From CAYSNP01 sp964432485 (GTDB lineage: Bacteria; Bacillota; Clostridia; Christensenellales; DTU072): 58,742 nt of DNA. The stretch covers positions 1 through 58,742 of the forward strand of contig CAYSNP010000007.1 of NCBI GenBank assembly GCA_964432485.1. The letters run 5' to 3'. Below are positions 31,907 through 39,930 of this stretch, piece after piece. Position 1 is the stretch's first letter. Each line of letters starts with the position of its first letter. The notes below the pieces were generated by a model. That model ran no database searches, was not told the origin of the DNA, and saw only the letters and a list, made by a program, of their open reading frames with translations. Made by a program: the position numbers and the translations under genes.

Positions 31907-32704
31907 TTATTCGCTAGCATACAATAAATAGACAATTTTATTGACAAGAGCAGTAGGCAAAATCTTAGCCAAGATATAAAAAAGCTTATATTTTCCGCCA
32001 ATTGTGACAAAAGTTTTTGGTCTTTTTGATTTTGCAGCTTGCAAAACTGCCTGCGCAATGCGGGCAGGATCCATACCGCCTAGCTCATCTCTTTCAATCA
32101 TGCTCAGGTTCTTTTCTAGCCGTCCAGCATATATTTCTAAATCCAAGGCATCTTTTTGTCGATTGGCAGTAAACTGAGTTGCTATATCTCCGGGCATAAT
32201 ATTGATTACTTTTATATTAAAAGGCTTAACCTCCGCACTAAAAGCAGAAAAAAGAGCACTAATCGCAGCTTTAGAAGCCGAATAAAAACTTTGGAAAGGC
32301 AAACAGAACACTTGGGCTAAAGAGCTGATATTAATAATGCGTCCTTCGCCGGAGGCTCTCATATAAGGCATAACTTTTTGGGCTAGGCGCACAGCGGCAA
32401 AAAAGTTGACATCAAACAAATATTTTGCTTTATCTAAATCGGTATTTTCTGTAGAACCGTAAATACCCATACCCGCATTATTTATTAAGATATCCACCTT
32501 GCCTTCTTTGCTTATTATAAGCTCTAAGGCTTGGTCTACTTGCTCAGGTTTGGTAATATCTGTAGATATGTACTCTATGCCTTGCTCCTCTATCGGATTG
32601 CGATTTAAGGCATACACTTTATACCCCGAATTGTGTAGTAGCCTAGCGGCAGCAAGCCCAATACCTGAAGATGCTCCTGTAATCAATACGACTTTTTTAT
32701 CCAT
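31907..32704 (-). CDS. Short-chain dehydrogenase/reductase (classical SDR)
   Basis: The 265-residue Rossmann-fold oxidoreductase has the cofactor motif TGASSGIG (residues 8-15), DILINNAGMGIYG, the catalytic Ser in INISSLAQ, and the YSASK catalytic Tyr/Lys pair. Asn in YALNRNP after strand 2 with no acidic residue suggests NADP(H). Longer than minimal SDRs, with a C-terminal segment (KYKLFYILAKILPTALVNKIVYLL) that is hydrophobic and may contact the membrane, as in the DltE-like/hydroxysteroid branch. The substrate cannot be assigned. A promoter and GGGGG ribosome site precede it; it is monocistronic. Confidence 0.9.
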   Translation of the reverse strand: MDKKVVLITGASSGIGLAAARLLHNSGYKVYALNRNPIEEQGIEYISTDITKPEQVDQALELIISKEGKVDILINNAGMGIYGSTENTDLDKAKYLFDVNFFAAVRLAQKVMPYMRASGEGRIINISSLAQVFCLPFQSFYSASKAAISALFSAFSAEVKPFNIKVINIMPGDIATQFTANRQKDALDLEIYAGRLEKNLSMIERDELGGMDPARIAQAVLQAAKSKRPKTFVTIGGKYKLFYILAKILPTALVNKIVYLLYASE

Positions 32705-32735
32705 GTTATAGCCCCCAAAAAGGAATTCTTAATAT

Positions 32736-32764
32736 AATTTAGCATATTTTTACTTTTTTTTCAA
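32736..32764 (-). promoter_or_regulatory. Probable sigma-A-type promoter of the SDR gene
   Basis: TTGAAA (32764-32759), 17 bases, TAAATT (32741-32736) on the minus strand, about 32 bases before the start codon. The -10 is a weak match. Confidence 0.55.
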
Positions 32765-32832
32765 TAGCAAAAAAAGGTATTACGGCATTCCTATTGCTTT
32801 TTTCTAAATAAACAGTTATCCTCTGCCTAAAA

Positions 32833-32861
32833 CAAAAAAGCGGCATAGTTATCCTGCCGCT
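32833..32861 (-). terminator. Intrinsic terminator after the small membrane protein gene
   Basis: On the minus strand AGCGGCA (32861-32855), a nine-base loop and TGCCGCT (32845-32839) are followed by five further T residues, then GTTTT. It ends the sigma-factor operon 26 bases past the last stop codon. Confidence 0.85.
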
Positions 32862-32886
32862 TATATCATGGTGTGCCAAATGCAAA

Positions 32887-33243
32887 TTACTCAAAATATA
32901 ATATAATATCTTTGCCCTTTTGCAGCTCTCTTCTTGTTATTTTGTATTTACATTTAAGATTGCTTTCATCAAAAGGAATATAAAATGTCAATATGCGAGG
33001 CTTGACTTTTTTCATTTGAAACTTGCCCTCCGAATCGGCGGTATAAATACTGGCAATATCTCTTCGTGACTCTCCTACAGATATTTCAACATTTGACAAA
33101 ATGTTACCTTCTTTATCTAAGCATTGAAATGTGGCATCGTATCTTTGCGCCCCGACAAGTATTATCGCTACTGCTCCCCCTATTATCAGTACAGCTATCA
33201 GAAATGTTGCCCATACTTTCATCTTTGTTTTACTTATTGGCAT
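32887..33243 (-). CDS. Small membrane-anchored protein with a predicted beta-sandwich domain
   Basis: The 118-residue protein has one N-terminal helix (about 8-30) and an outer domain of about 85 residues (DATFQCLDKEGNILSNVEISVGES ... SEGKFQMKKVKPRILTFYIP) whose strand pattern resembles carboxypeptidase-regulatory/Ig-like modules. AGGAG lies eight bases before the ATG. It follows the ECF sigma gene by 96 bases and shares its terminator, so it could be a sensor or accessory of that sigma factor, but it has no recognisable anti-sigma domain. Hypothetical. Confidence 0.65.
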   Translation of the reverse strand: MPISKTKMKVWATFLIAVLIIGGAVAIILVGAQRYDATFQCLDKEGNILSNVEISVGESRRDIASIYTADSEGKFQMKKVKPRILTFYIPFDESNLKCKYKITRRELQKGKDIILYFE

Positions 33244-33339
33244 AATGGTATCTCCTTTGCAACCTTGATACTATTTAGACGATTTTGCAATAAGCTTTTG
33301 TTGGTAAATCTTTATAATTGTACTCAGCATAATTTTTAG

Positions 33340-34113
33340 CTATATCTCTTTTGTTCTAAAAAATGATTTTTTTCTTACTTTAATAGGTATTCTATCAGAT
33401 TTTTTATATGTAATTATAAACACAAACAAAATAATTAAAGCAAATGCCGCCATTACAATAAGCGGTATATCAAATGGTGCATGCGGCACTTGTCCTGGTT
33501 TTTCTGGCGGTCCCAAATAGTCTTGGAAATGCAAAATAGCACGAGTAACTATTCCCGCTATTAAAGCAATTACTATTGCAAGCATAGAAGTTAATGTAAC
33601 TCTTAATGTTTTAATGGATGTGTTATATAGCCATTGTATGGTACCTATAGGCTTATTTAAAATAATCGCTATTTCTTTATGAGAGTACTCTCCTAAAACC
33701 TTTAGTGTTACAACAATTTTCTGCTCTTTCTTTAACGGTTTTATCATATTCAAGAAGTTTTCCATATCAACATAATCTTCAATATGTTTAGACGGAATAT
33801 TTAATTCTGCAAACGCATTTAAACTTATAGTTTTACTTTCTTTTCTTATAAAAGAAATAGCTTCATTTTTTACCACTCTATATAGCCATGTCAACTCATA
33901 CTGGCTTGGCAATTTACAACTATCTAGATTGAGAAGTTTATATATTACATTATGGACGATATCTTGACTATAACTTTGATTTCTACAAACGCTAAAAGCA
34001 ATTCCAAACATTTTTTTATAGTATATCTCATAAAGCAAACCTATGCCTTTCTTTTCACCATTCCTTATAAGGTTAAATATTTTTTCGATAGGTATCTCTT
34101 TACAATCTGCCAT
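33340..34113 (-). CDS. ECF-type RNA polymerase sigma factor fused to C-terminal transmembrane helices
   Basis: From the ATG at 34113 (AGGA five bases upstream): region 2 spans about 10-90 (GLLYEIYYKKMFGIAFSVC, SQDIVHNVIYKLL, YELTWLYRVVKNEAISFIRK), and region 4 about 115-170 (PLKKEQKIVVTLKVLGEYSHKEIAIILNKPIGTIQWL, a helix-turn-helix). Then come a membrane helix (about 177-197), a Pro-rich outer loop (GPPEKPGQVPHAPFDIP), a second helix (about 215-237) and a basic tail. ECF sigmas with fused membrane segments may sense the envelope directly or be held there until released. No separate anti-sigma gene is seen. It has a consensus-like promoter. Confidence 0.85.
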   Translation of the reverse strand: MADCKEIPIEKIFNLIRNGEKKGIGLLYEIYYKKMFGIAFSVCRNQSYSQDIVHNVIYKLLNLDSCKLPSQYELTWLYRVVKNEAISFIRKESKTISLNAFAELNIPSKHIEDYVDMENFLNMIKPLKKEQKIVVTLKVLGEYSHKEIAIILNKPIGTIQWLYNTSIKTLRVTLTSMLAIVIALIAGIVTRAILHFQDYLGPPEKPGQVPHAPFDIPLIVMAAFALIILFVFIITYKKSDRIPIKVRKKSFFRTKEI

Positions 34114-34154
34114 TTTGTTCCTCAAAGACTTTTATAGCAATACTCCACTTTATT

Positions 34155-34183
34155 ATTATACATTAACTTTGATTAGCTTTCAA
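34155..34183 (-). promoter_or_regulatory. Sigma-A-type promoter of the ECF sigma gene
   Basis: TTGAAA (34183-34178), 17 bases, TATAAT (34160-34155) on the minus strand, about 42 bases before the start codon. There is no sign of an ECF-type AAC/CGT autoregulated promoter. Confidence 0.75.
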
Positions 34184-34223
34184 GGCGAGGAAGGTTTCTA
34201 AAGGGTGCGGATATTGATTATAT

Positions 34224-34252
34224 AAAAAAATACCGTAGCAATGTCTACAGTA
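34224..34252 (-). terminator. Intrinsic terminator of the yabP-yabQ operon
   Basis: On the minus strand TACTGTAG (34252-34245), a six-base loop and CTACGGTA (34238-34231; one U-G wobble) are followed by seven T residues (34230-34224). It lies 34 bases after the last stop codon. Confidence 0.85.
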
Positions 34253-34285
34253 CTTTTTATCTATACTTTAATAACTTTAATTAAC

Positions 34286-34789
34286 TTATAAAAAAGATTT
34301 TAACATAGTAAAATTATTTTGATATTGGTCCATTAGCTTGACAAGTATTTCGTTATTGGCCTGCCCTTTTTCTTGATTTTGCAATCTAGTTAAATTGATT
34401 ATGCCGGAATTAATACCTTGAATCATTAGCTCGGCAAAATTGCTTGCCGATTTGTCTTTAAGCGCATTAAAAAAAGCCTCTCCCCATAGCCGCGCTTTGG
34501 AGAGAATACCGGGCTGCTCCAATTGTTTATCTTCTACCGTAGCCTTTAGCTCCACTTCTTTTGCTAAAGTTTCGTACCCCTTATATTGCTGATTAAATAA
34601 ATCAATTAAGGATTGGTCTTGCACCTGAGGTTTTGCCGCTTTGATATTTTCCATACCCAGCTTGCAATTGCGATACACCTCTAAGTAAACCTTAGCTACG
34701 CTTTCTGTTACAGCACTGTCTTGTTCACTTGCTTGTTCAGGCTTTTTGCTTTTTTTACTTGCTTCCGTCTTGCTCAACATCTTGCCCAT
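34286..34789 (-). CDS. Helical protein of unknown function, third gene after yabP-yabQ
   Basis: From the ATG at 34789 it has 167 residues; AAGGCGG eight bases upstream supports this start, and an ATG three codons later is the alternative. A basic/Ser-rich N-terminus (MGKMLSKTEASKKSKKPEQ) precedes an all-helical body (VYLEVYRNCKLGMENIKAA ... SLIDLFNQQYKGYETLAKEVEL ... MIQGINSGIINLTRLQNQ) that resembles a ferritin-like/DUF2383-type four-helix bundle without obvious metal ligands. It overlaps the end of yabQ by 35 bases. Position suggests a sporulation role, probably under mother-cell control with yabP and yabQ; that is inference. Confidence 0.6.
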   Translation of the reverse strand: MGKMLSKTEASKKSKKPEQASEQDSAVTESVAKVYLEVYRNCKLGMENIKAAKPQVQDQSLIDLFNQQYKGYETLAKEVELKATVEDKQLEQPGILSKARLWGEAFFNALKDKSASNFAELMIQGINSGIINLTRLQNQEKGQANNEILVKLMDQYQNNFTMLKSFL

Positions 34790-35189
34790 CTTTCTTACCG
34801 CCTTTGGTAATAGATTGAGCAAAATCTTTTATTTTATTCCATATTTTTTTGAAGAAAGCACTTACTTTTTCCATAATTTTTATAGCTCCTTTAATAATTA
34901 TTTCTGCAATTTGTTCCATTGCGTTGCCGAATATTATTTTGGCAAGCAGTATACCCAGGGCAAAGGTTGCCACCATATATACTTTTAGCACGCCATCAAA
35001 AAGATAGTGCACTATTGCCATAAAACATATACCTATAGCTAAACCTGCAAGTATATCCAGCAAAACTTGCAAGCCTTGCAGCAGGCGTATCTTTTGGGTC
35101 TCTGTCAATAGTTTATATATAAAATAAGCTATTATACCGCCAAGAGTAAAGGTAAGCGCCGCATAAGGCTGAGCGGCGGTTTCATTCAT
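34755..35189 (-). CDS. yabQ: Spore cortex biosynthesis protein YabQ
   Basis: The 144-residue membrane protein has three to four helices (YAALTFTLGGIIAYFIYKLL, LDILAGLAIGICFMAIVHYLF, KVYMVATFALGILLAKIIFG) and a basic amphipathic C-terminus (FFKKIWNKIKDFAQSITKGGKKDG). The pattern and the gene order match YabQ, needed for cortex formation in the forespore outer membrane of Bacillus. Its ATG overlaps the yabP stop (ATGA). The family is weakly conserved in sequence, so the call leans on context: yabP upstream and divergent spoIIE. Confidence 0.85.
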   Translation of the reverse strand: MNETAAQPYAALTFTLGGIIAYFIYKLLTETQKIRLLQGLQVLLDILAGLAIGICFMAIVHYLFDGVLKVYMVATFALGILLAKIIFGNAMEQIAEIIIKGAIKIMEKVSAFFKKIWNKIKDFAQSITKGGKKDGQDVEQDGSK

Positions 35190-35449
35190 TTGAAAAGCCT
35201 TTTTATAATACTTCCTTTTTCTCTGGCTTTGCCGTAAGCTAGTTCTATTACCTTACCTTTAATAACGATATTGCCATTTTTTACACTCAAATCTATTAGC
35301 TCTAACCCCTCGCCCAATATTTTAAGAGTGCTTTCGTCCAACTGAAGCATAACTTCGTTTTGCTCAAAGTAAAGCACCCCTTGTATGCCGCTAATATATA
35401 AGGCATTGTTTTCTAATCTAAGCGTATGCTCTCTGGTGACACCTTCCAT
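35186..35449 (-). CDS. yabP: Sporulation protein YabP (YabP/YqfC family)
   Basis: The 87-residue beta-rich protein (REHTLRLENNALYISGIQGVLYFEQNEVMLQLDESTLKILGEGLELIDLSVKNGNIVIKGKV region) matches the YabP/YqfC family, mother-cell sporulation proteins; the LxLENxxxLxIxGIxxVxxF pattern is characteristic. It lies directly before yabQ as in Bacillus and Clostridium. AGGAGAGG is close to the ATG. A CATAAATT element about 20 bases before the start could be a sigma-E -10, but I found no clear -35. Confidence 0.9.
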   Translation of the reverse strand: MEGVTREHTLRLENNALYISGIQGVLYFEQNEVMLQLDESTLKILGEGLELIDLSVKNGNIVIKGKVIELAYGKAREKGSIIKRLFK

Positions 35450-35604
35450 ATCCTCTCCTATGCTAATTTATGCTTTGCGCCGCTCTGTTAGAATTAACTT
35501 TTTGGCAAATTGCGTGCTATTTTTCCGTTTTTACTTATTTTTCCTTAAAAATCCCTTAGAATCTAATGTTAAAATATATGAAAATTAAACAAATAAGGTG
35601 CTTA

Positions 35605-37860
35605 ATGCGCAATAAAGAAAACCTAAAATATCTGTTATATGCATTGGTCTTTGCCCTGTTTTTTTATGCCGAAAAACGATTGGGAATAAGCCCTTTTGCC
35701 ATAGGGCTTTTTATGGCGGCGGTATACTCTAAACAAAATATACTTTTTCTTGCTCCAATCTATATTATATGCGGAGTGGCTATTGAACCCTCGTTAATGC
35801 AACTGCTGTATTGCGCTACTCCCGTAGCTATTGTAGCAGTTAGTTTTCTTATCCATTACAAGCTAAAGCGGCAAGTTGGTCTATTGCCTATCAGCCTATA
35901 TACTTTTTTTTCGCAAATACCTCGAATTATTTTTGAAACAGGTGACAGCTATTTGCTGACCAATACCGTAATCACTATTTTGCTTGCACAAATCTTTACC
36001 TATGTTTGCATTATGGTTATTTATGCCACTTTTATTAGAGGACTTAGATATAAGTTTAGCTTTGAAGAAGGAGCGGCACTTTCAGTATTTGCAGCAATTA
36101 TCTTTATGTCGCTTGCCATTACTACTTCAGTATATATAAATATTTATTACTTGGTAGCAATGTACACTTTGCTCTTATCCTTATATATAGGAGGGCGATT
36201 GGGACTGCCCCTTGCGGTAATTATTGGGGTAGGCGGAGCGGCGGCTTGGGGGGATATCTCTGCCCTTGGAATAATGATGATATGGGGCTGTGTTGCTCTT
36301 GCGCTAAAAAAAGCTCCTTTTTTCTTAGTAGGGCTGGGCATAATCTTAGCCGATATTTCGGTCAACTTATTTTTTACCCAAAATAGCTCGTATAGCTATT
36401 ACCATTTAATTTATCAAGCTGCAGGTATAGCTTGCTTTGCAGTCACTCCAAAGCGTGCAAAAGAAGCTGTGGCAGAAATTGCCTCTGACTATGGGGCAAG
36501 GCGTGCAACCCGAACAATTATCAATCGGGACAGGGCAAAAATTGCCCATAAACTTACGCATTTATCCCGGCTGTTTACAGAAATGAAGCAATTGCTGCAA
36601 AAAGACCTTGCTACAGGTAAAGTTAGCAGCGGTAGCGAAGTGGTAACCCGTGATGTAATGGAGCTTTGCTGCTCTACTTGTTCTATGCTTGCTACTTGCA
36701 AAAGCTCGTTAGATTTGACAGCGGCGGTTTCCGGAGTAGTTGCCCGTTCTTTAGAAAATGAGGGTGCAACGCTGTTAGATGCACCTCCATATCTTACCGC
36801 TAAGTGCAAAAATATTAACAAAATGATAAAAAGTGCCAATACGCTGGCTGTTAAATACAATCTTGCTATGGAAAGGCTGCGCAATGTGGATAAGGGCAAA
36901 CAATTGGTAAGCGAGCAGCTTGGCGGGGTTGGAGTAATACTGGAAAATCTAAAAAAAGATATTGCAAGGCAAGTAAGATATGATACAAAAAAGGAAAAAC
37001 AGCTGATAGAAGTATTAAGTTACAACAATATCATTGCCAGCGAAGTGATAATTTACGGAGAACAAAGGGTAGACAATGTAACAATCATTATAAGAGAAAA
37101 AGACCAAGACAATGTAAAGATTATTGATATTGTCAATACCGTTATGGGGCAATCTTTGGAGGAATATCATCGTGAAAATACCTTAAACAATCAAGTGACC
37201 ATTCATTACGGTCCTGCCTCAAAATATGATATTATTTACGGTGAAAGAAGCCTGCCAAGGACAGGGGAAGAGCTTAGCGGCGACTGCAAAAGGGTGATTA
37301 GGCTTACCCAAAACATTATTATGGTTATCCTTTCTGACGGAATGGGGCACGGAGCGGATGCCTATGAGATAAGTTCCAACGCTGTGGATATGTTGGAGCA
37401 TCTCTACAGAGCAGGCTTTGACCATAATACCATTGTTACAACTGCCAATGCGCTGCTTAGCGTGCGTAAAAGCGAAGATTTTAATGCCATTGATATAGTG
37501 GTGGTCGATACCATAACCGGCATAGCGGACTTTATTAAACTGGGCGGCAGAGAAAGTTTTATATTGCGCTCAGACAATGTAGAAGTTGTAGAAGCAGGCG
37601 CGCTCCCTATCGGAATCTTAGAGGATATTGTGCCTGCCATAGAACAGCGCACCCTTAAAGGCGGGGACTTTGTAATTATGGTTTCCGACGGAGTGATGGA
37701 TACACTGGCTAGCGATATGCTAATAGAAATTGCAGAGGCTAGCGGTGCGCATAATCCGCAAAGTTTAGCTGATTCTATAACTGATAATACAGTGCGTATA
37801 GCGGGCGGCTCTGTTAGAGATGATACAACTTGTATTGTATTAAAGGTTTTTGAAAAATAA
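35605..37860 (+). CDS. spoIIE: Stage II sporulation protein E (SpoIIE), serine phosphatase
   Basis: I start at the ATG at 35605, which has AAGG six bases upstream; two earlier ATGs (35566, 35578) lack a ribosome site. About 750 residues. The N-terminal third holds around ten membrane helices, the middle region has a Cys cluster (ELCCSTCSMLATC) and a helical linker, and the last 200 residues are a PP2C-type phosphatase (ILSDGMGHGADAYEISS; IDIVVVDTITGIADFIKLGG; VIMVSDGVMD; RDDTTCIVLKV) with the metal-binding Asp residues. SpoIIE dephosphorylates SpoIIAA at the polar septum to activate sigma-F in the forespore. Divergent from yabP, an arrangement that differs from the co-directional Bacillus order. 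Confidence 0.96.
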   Translation: MRNKENLKYLLYALVFALFFYAEKRLGISPFAIGLFMAAVYSKQNILFLAPIYIICGVAIEPSLMQLLYCATPVAIVAVSFLIHYKLKRQVGLLPISLYTFFSQIPRIIFETGDSYLLTNTVITILLAQIFTYVCIMVIYATFIRGLRYKFSFEEGAALSVFAAIIFMSLAITTSVYINIYYLVAMYTLLLSLYIGGRLGLPLAVIIGVGGAAAWGDISALGIMMIWGCVALALKKAPFFLVGLGIILADISVNLFFTQNSSYSYYHLIYQAAGIACFAVTPKRAKEAVAEIASDYGARRATRTIINRDRAKIAHKLTHLSRLFTEMKQLLQKDLATGKVSSGSEVVTRDVMELCCSTCSMLATCKSSLDLTAAVSGVVARSLENEGATLLDAPPYLTAKCKNINKMIKSANTLAVKYNLAMERLRNVDKGKQLVSEQLGGVGVILENLKKDIARQVRYDTKKEKQLIEVLSYNNIIASEVIIYGEQRVDNVTIIIREKDQDNVKIIDIVNTVMGQSLEEYHRENTLNNQVTIHYGPASKYDIIYGERSLPRTGEELSGDCKRVIRLTQNIIMVILSDGMGHGADAYEISSNAVDMLEHLYRAGFDHNTIVTTANALLSVRKSEDFNAIDIVVVDTITGIADFIKLGGRESFILRSDNVEVVEAGALPIGILEDIVPAIEQRTLKGGDFVIMVSDGVMDTLASDMLIEIAEASGAHNPQSLADSITDNTVRIAGGSVRDDTTCIVLKVFEK

Positions 37861-37926
37861 TAGTCTATAATTAGAAAGGTAAACCCTTTGCGCTGATTGA
37901 CAATCTCTTATAAACAGCTTATACTT

Positions 37927-39249
37927 ATGGATATGGAAAACGGTATGAAAAACAAAGGCGAAAGCAGGATTAAGAAGTGGTTTCGCTTGGATAATTCGGG
38001 TACGGTATACCCGCTTACAATGACGCATGCAACCCAGTCTTTGTTTCGGCTTGGCGTACAGCTTAAAAAAGCAATAGACCCCGATGCGCTGCAAGCCGCA
38101 CTTATAAAAGTATTAGATAGATACCCCATTTTTAAGGTTGAGTTAAGAAGCGGAGTTTTTCGCCACTTTTTAGATGAAAACTCAGAACAGCCCATAGTGA
38201 GCATGGAGCATGGGGAACTGCTTAAAAGGATAAATGCAAAAGAAAGTAATGGCTATCCTTTTAGGGTTACTTATTACAATAACAATATCTTTATTGATTT
38301 TAATCATGCAATTTGTGATGGCAATGGCGGAATGGAGTTTCTAAAAAGCCTTACATTTTTATACCTTTTAGAAAAAGGGGAAGATGTGGAAAATGACGGG
38401 AGCGTAAAGGATACCTCTACCTCTTTTAGTATTGAAGAAGGCGAAGACAGCTTTTTGAAATATTATAAGAAATTCAATATTGCCGAAGCCCTAAAAGCTA
38501 TGCGGGGTAAAATTGTACAAGGATTAAGAGGCAAGAAATTCAAAAAGGAAGGGCATGGACTAATTCAAGGCACAATTGAAGCCGCCCCTTTACTTGCTAT
38601 CGTTAAACAATATGGCTGCAGCCTAACCGCATTCCTTGCATCGGCATACTTGCTTGCTGTAATACGCTCGGGATTTGTCAGTGGGAGCAAAAGGGATTTG
38701 GCTATGCTGGTACCGGTAGATTTAAGAAAGTTCTTCCCCTCGGTCTCTTTAAAGAACTTTGTAATATTTACCCGTTGCTATCTGGACCCAAACAAAGTGG
38801 AGCACAACCTTGAGAGTTTTTCCAAAGTAATTGATAAGGAATTGAAAGCGGGGCTTGATAAAGACTCCTTGCAGACCAAATTAAGTGCTGTATCAATTAT
38901 GGATAAAAATGTGCTTATCAAAGCGTTGCCTTTGCCTATTAAGGTCTTTGTGACCAAAGCGGGCAAGCTCATTGGCTCTGCTACCACTATGACTTCAATT
39001 ATTAGCAATTTGGGCATAGTAAAGATGCCGCCAGACACCTTAAAGCATATAGAAAAGTTTTTGTTTAACTTAAACTGCTCTGCAGGCACACCCAGTAATG
39101 TGGCAGTAGTCAGCTTTAATAATAAGCTGGTGGTATCTATAACAAGGCAGCTAGTTTCTACAGAAATAGAAAGAAACTTCTTTACCATTTTAAGCGGGTT
39201 GGGCTTAAAGGTGGAAATAATAAGCAATCTTAGGGAGATAAGGGAATGA
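37927..39249 (+). CDS. Condensation/alcohol acetyltransferase-like acyltransferase
   Basis: About 440 residues of the CoA-dependent acyltransferase superfamily. HAICDGNGG gives the catalytic HxxxD(G) motif (near residue 135), preceded by the FIDFN strand and followed by the usual C-terminal half with VPVDLRKFFPS, the DFGWG-like position being absent or degenerate. Such proteins paired with DUF6320 genes are known in Clostridia and are annotated alcohol acetyltransferase; the true acceptor is unverified. The start is uncertain: ATGs at 37927, 37933 and 37945 are all in frame with weak ribosome sites. It overlaps the next gene by ATGA, so the two are translated together. Confidence 0.75.
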   Translation: MDMENGMKNKGESRIKKWFRLDNSGTVYPLTMTHATQSLFRLGVQLKKAIDPDALQAALIKVLDRYPIFKVELRSGVFRHFLDENSEQPIVSMEHGELLKRINAKESNGYPFRVTYYNNNIFIDFNHAICDGNGGMEFLKSLTFLYLLEKGEDVENDGSVKDTSTSFSIEEGEDSFLKYYKKFNIAEALKAMRGKIVQGLRGKKFKKEGHGLIQGTIEAAPLLAIVKQYGCSLTAFLASAYLLAVIRSGFVSGSKRDLAMLVPVDLRKFFPSVSLKNFVIFTRCYLDPNKVEHNLESFSKVIDKELKAGLDKDSLQTKLSAVSIMDKNVLIKALPLPIKVFVTKAGKLIGSATTMTSIISNLGIVKMPPDTLKHIEKFLFNLNCSAGTPSNVAVVSFNNKLVVSITRQLVSTEIERNFFTILSGLGLKVEIISNLREIRE

Positions 39250-39929
39250 TTTGCAAGCACTGCAATGTGGATATAAAATGCAAAACTCATCAATGCCCGC
39301 TTTGCCATAACCCTTTAGATACTGATGAACAAAATTTGTTAGAGTATAAAAAGAGTATCCGCGCCTTTCCTAAAAGAAAAAGGAAGCGTCCGCCCAATTC
39401 CGCTAAATTTGATTTGCTGTACTTTTTTATTGCGCTTGGGCTTTCGCTAGTCAGTTTTATAGTTAATTTAATAGTGTCACCGCACTTGTTATGGTCTTTA
39501 GTGGTCATTGCATCACTTATTTACTTATACTTTTTAGTACGCAACACCATATTATCACCTAAAAAGATATGCGGAAAGATAATTGGACAAGCATTGGTGC
39601 TTACCTTATTAATTATAGCAATTGAAATTATGTTACAAGGTCGTTTTAACCTCTATGCATATGTGCTCCCTGCGGTATATTTGGTATCACAAGCTATTGT
39701 CGGCATATTTATTGCCGCTAGTCGCAAAAATAATATCCGCTACCTTGTACCTTTAATGACTATGGGGGTGCTTGGGATAATACCTTTTATTATTGCTATA
39801 AATGAAGGTATTGAGGTACTTTGGCCCTCGCTGTCGGTTGGGGCAATAAGTGCGGCAATTATTTTGATTACTGTAATTTTAGAGCATAAAGCAATTGGGC
39901 AAGAACTAAAGCGGATTTTTCATATTTAG
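39246..39929 (+). CDS. DUF6320-type membrane protein with N-terminal zinc ribbon
   Basis: The 227-residue protein begins with a zinc ribbon, CKHC and CPLC (residues 3-6 and 17-20), then a basic segment (FPKRKRKRPP) and about six predicted helices (FFIALGLSLVSFIVNLIV onward). This matches the DUF6320 family found downstream of alcohol acetyltransferase-like genes. The overlap with the upstream stop codon indicates a functional pair, possibly a membrane acyl-transfer step. It converges with the cation transporter gene with one base between the stops; I see no hairpin there. Confidence 0.75.
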   Translation: MICKHCNVDIKCKTHQCPLCHNPLDTDEQNLLEYKKSIRAFPKRKRKRPPNSAKFDLLYFFIALGLSLVSFIVNLIVSPHLLWSLVVIASLIYLYFLVRNTILSPKKICGKIIGQALVLTLLIIAIEIMLQGRFNLYAYVLPAVYLVSQAIVGIFIAASRKNNIRYLVPLMTMGVLGIIPFIIAINEGIEVLWPSLSVGAISAAIILITVILEHKAIGQELKRIFHI

Positions 39930-39930
39930 G

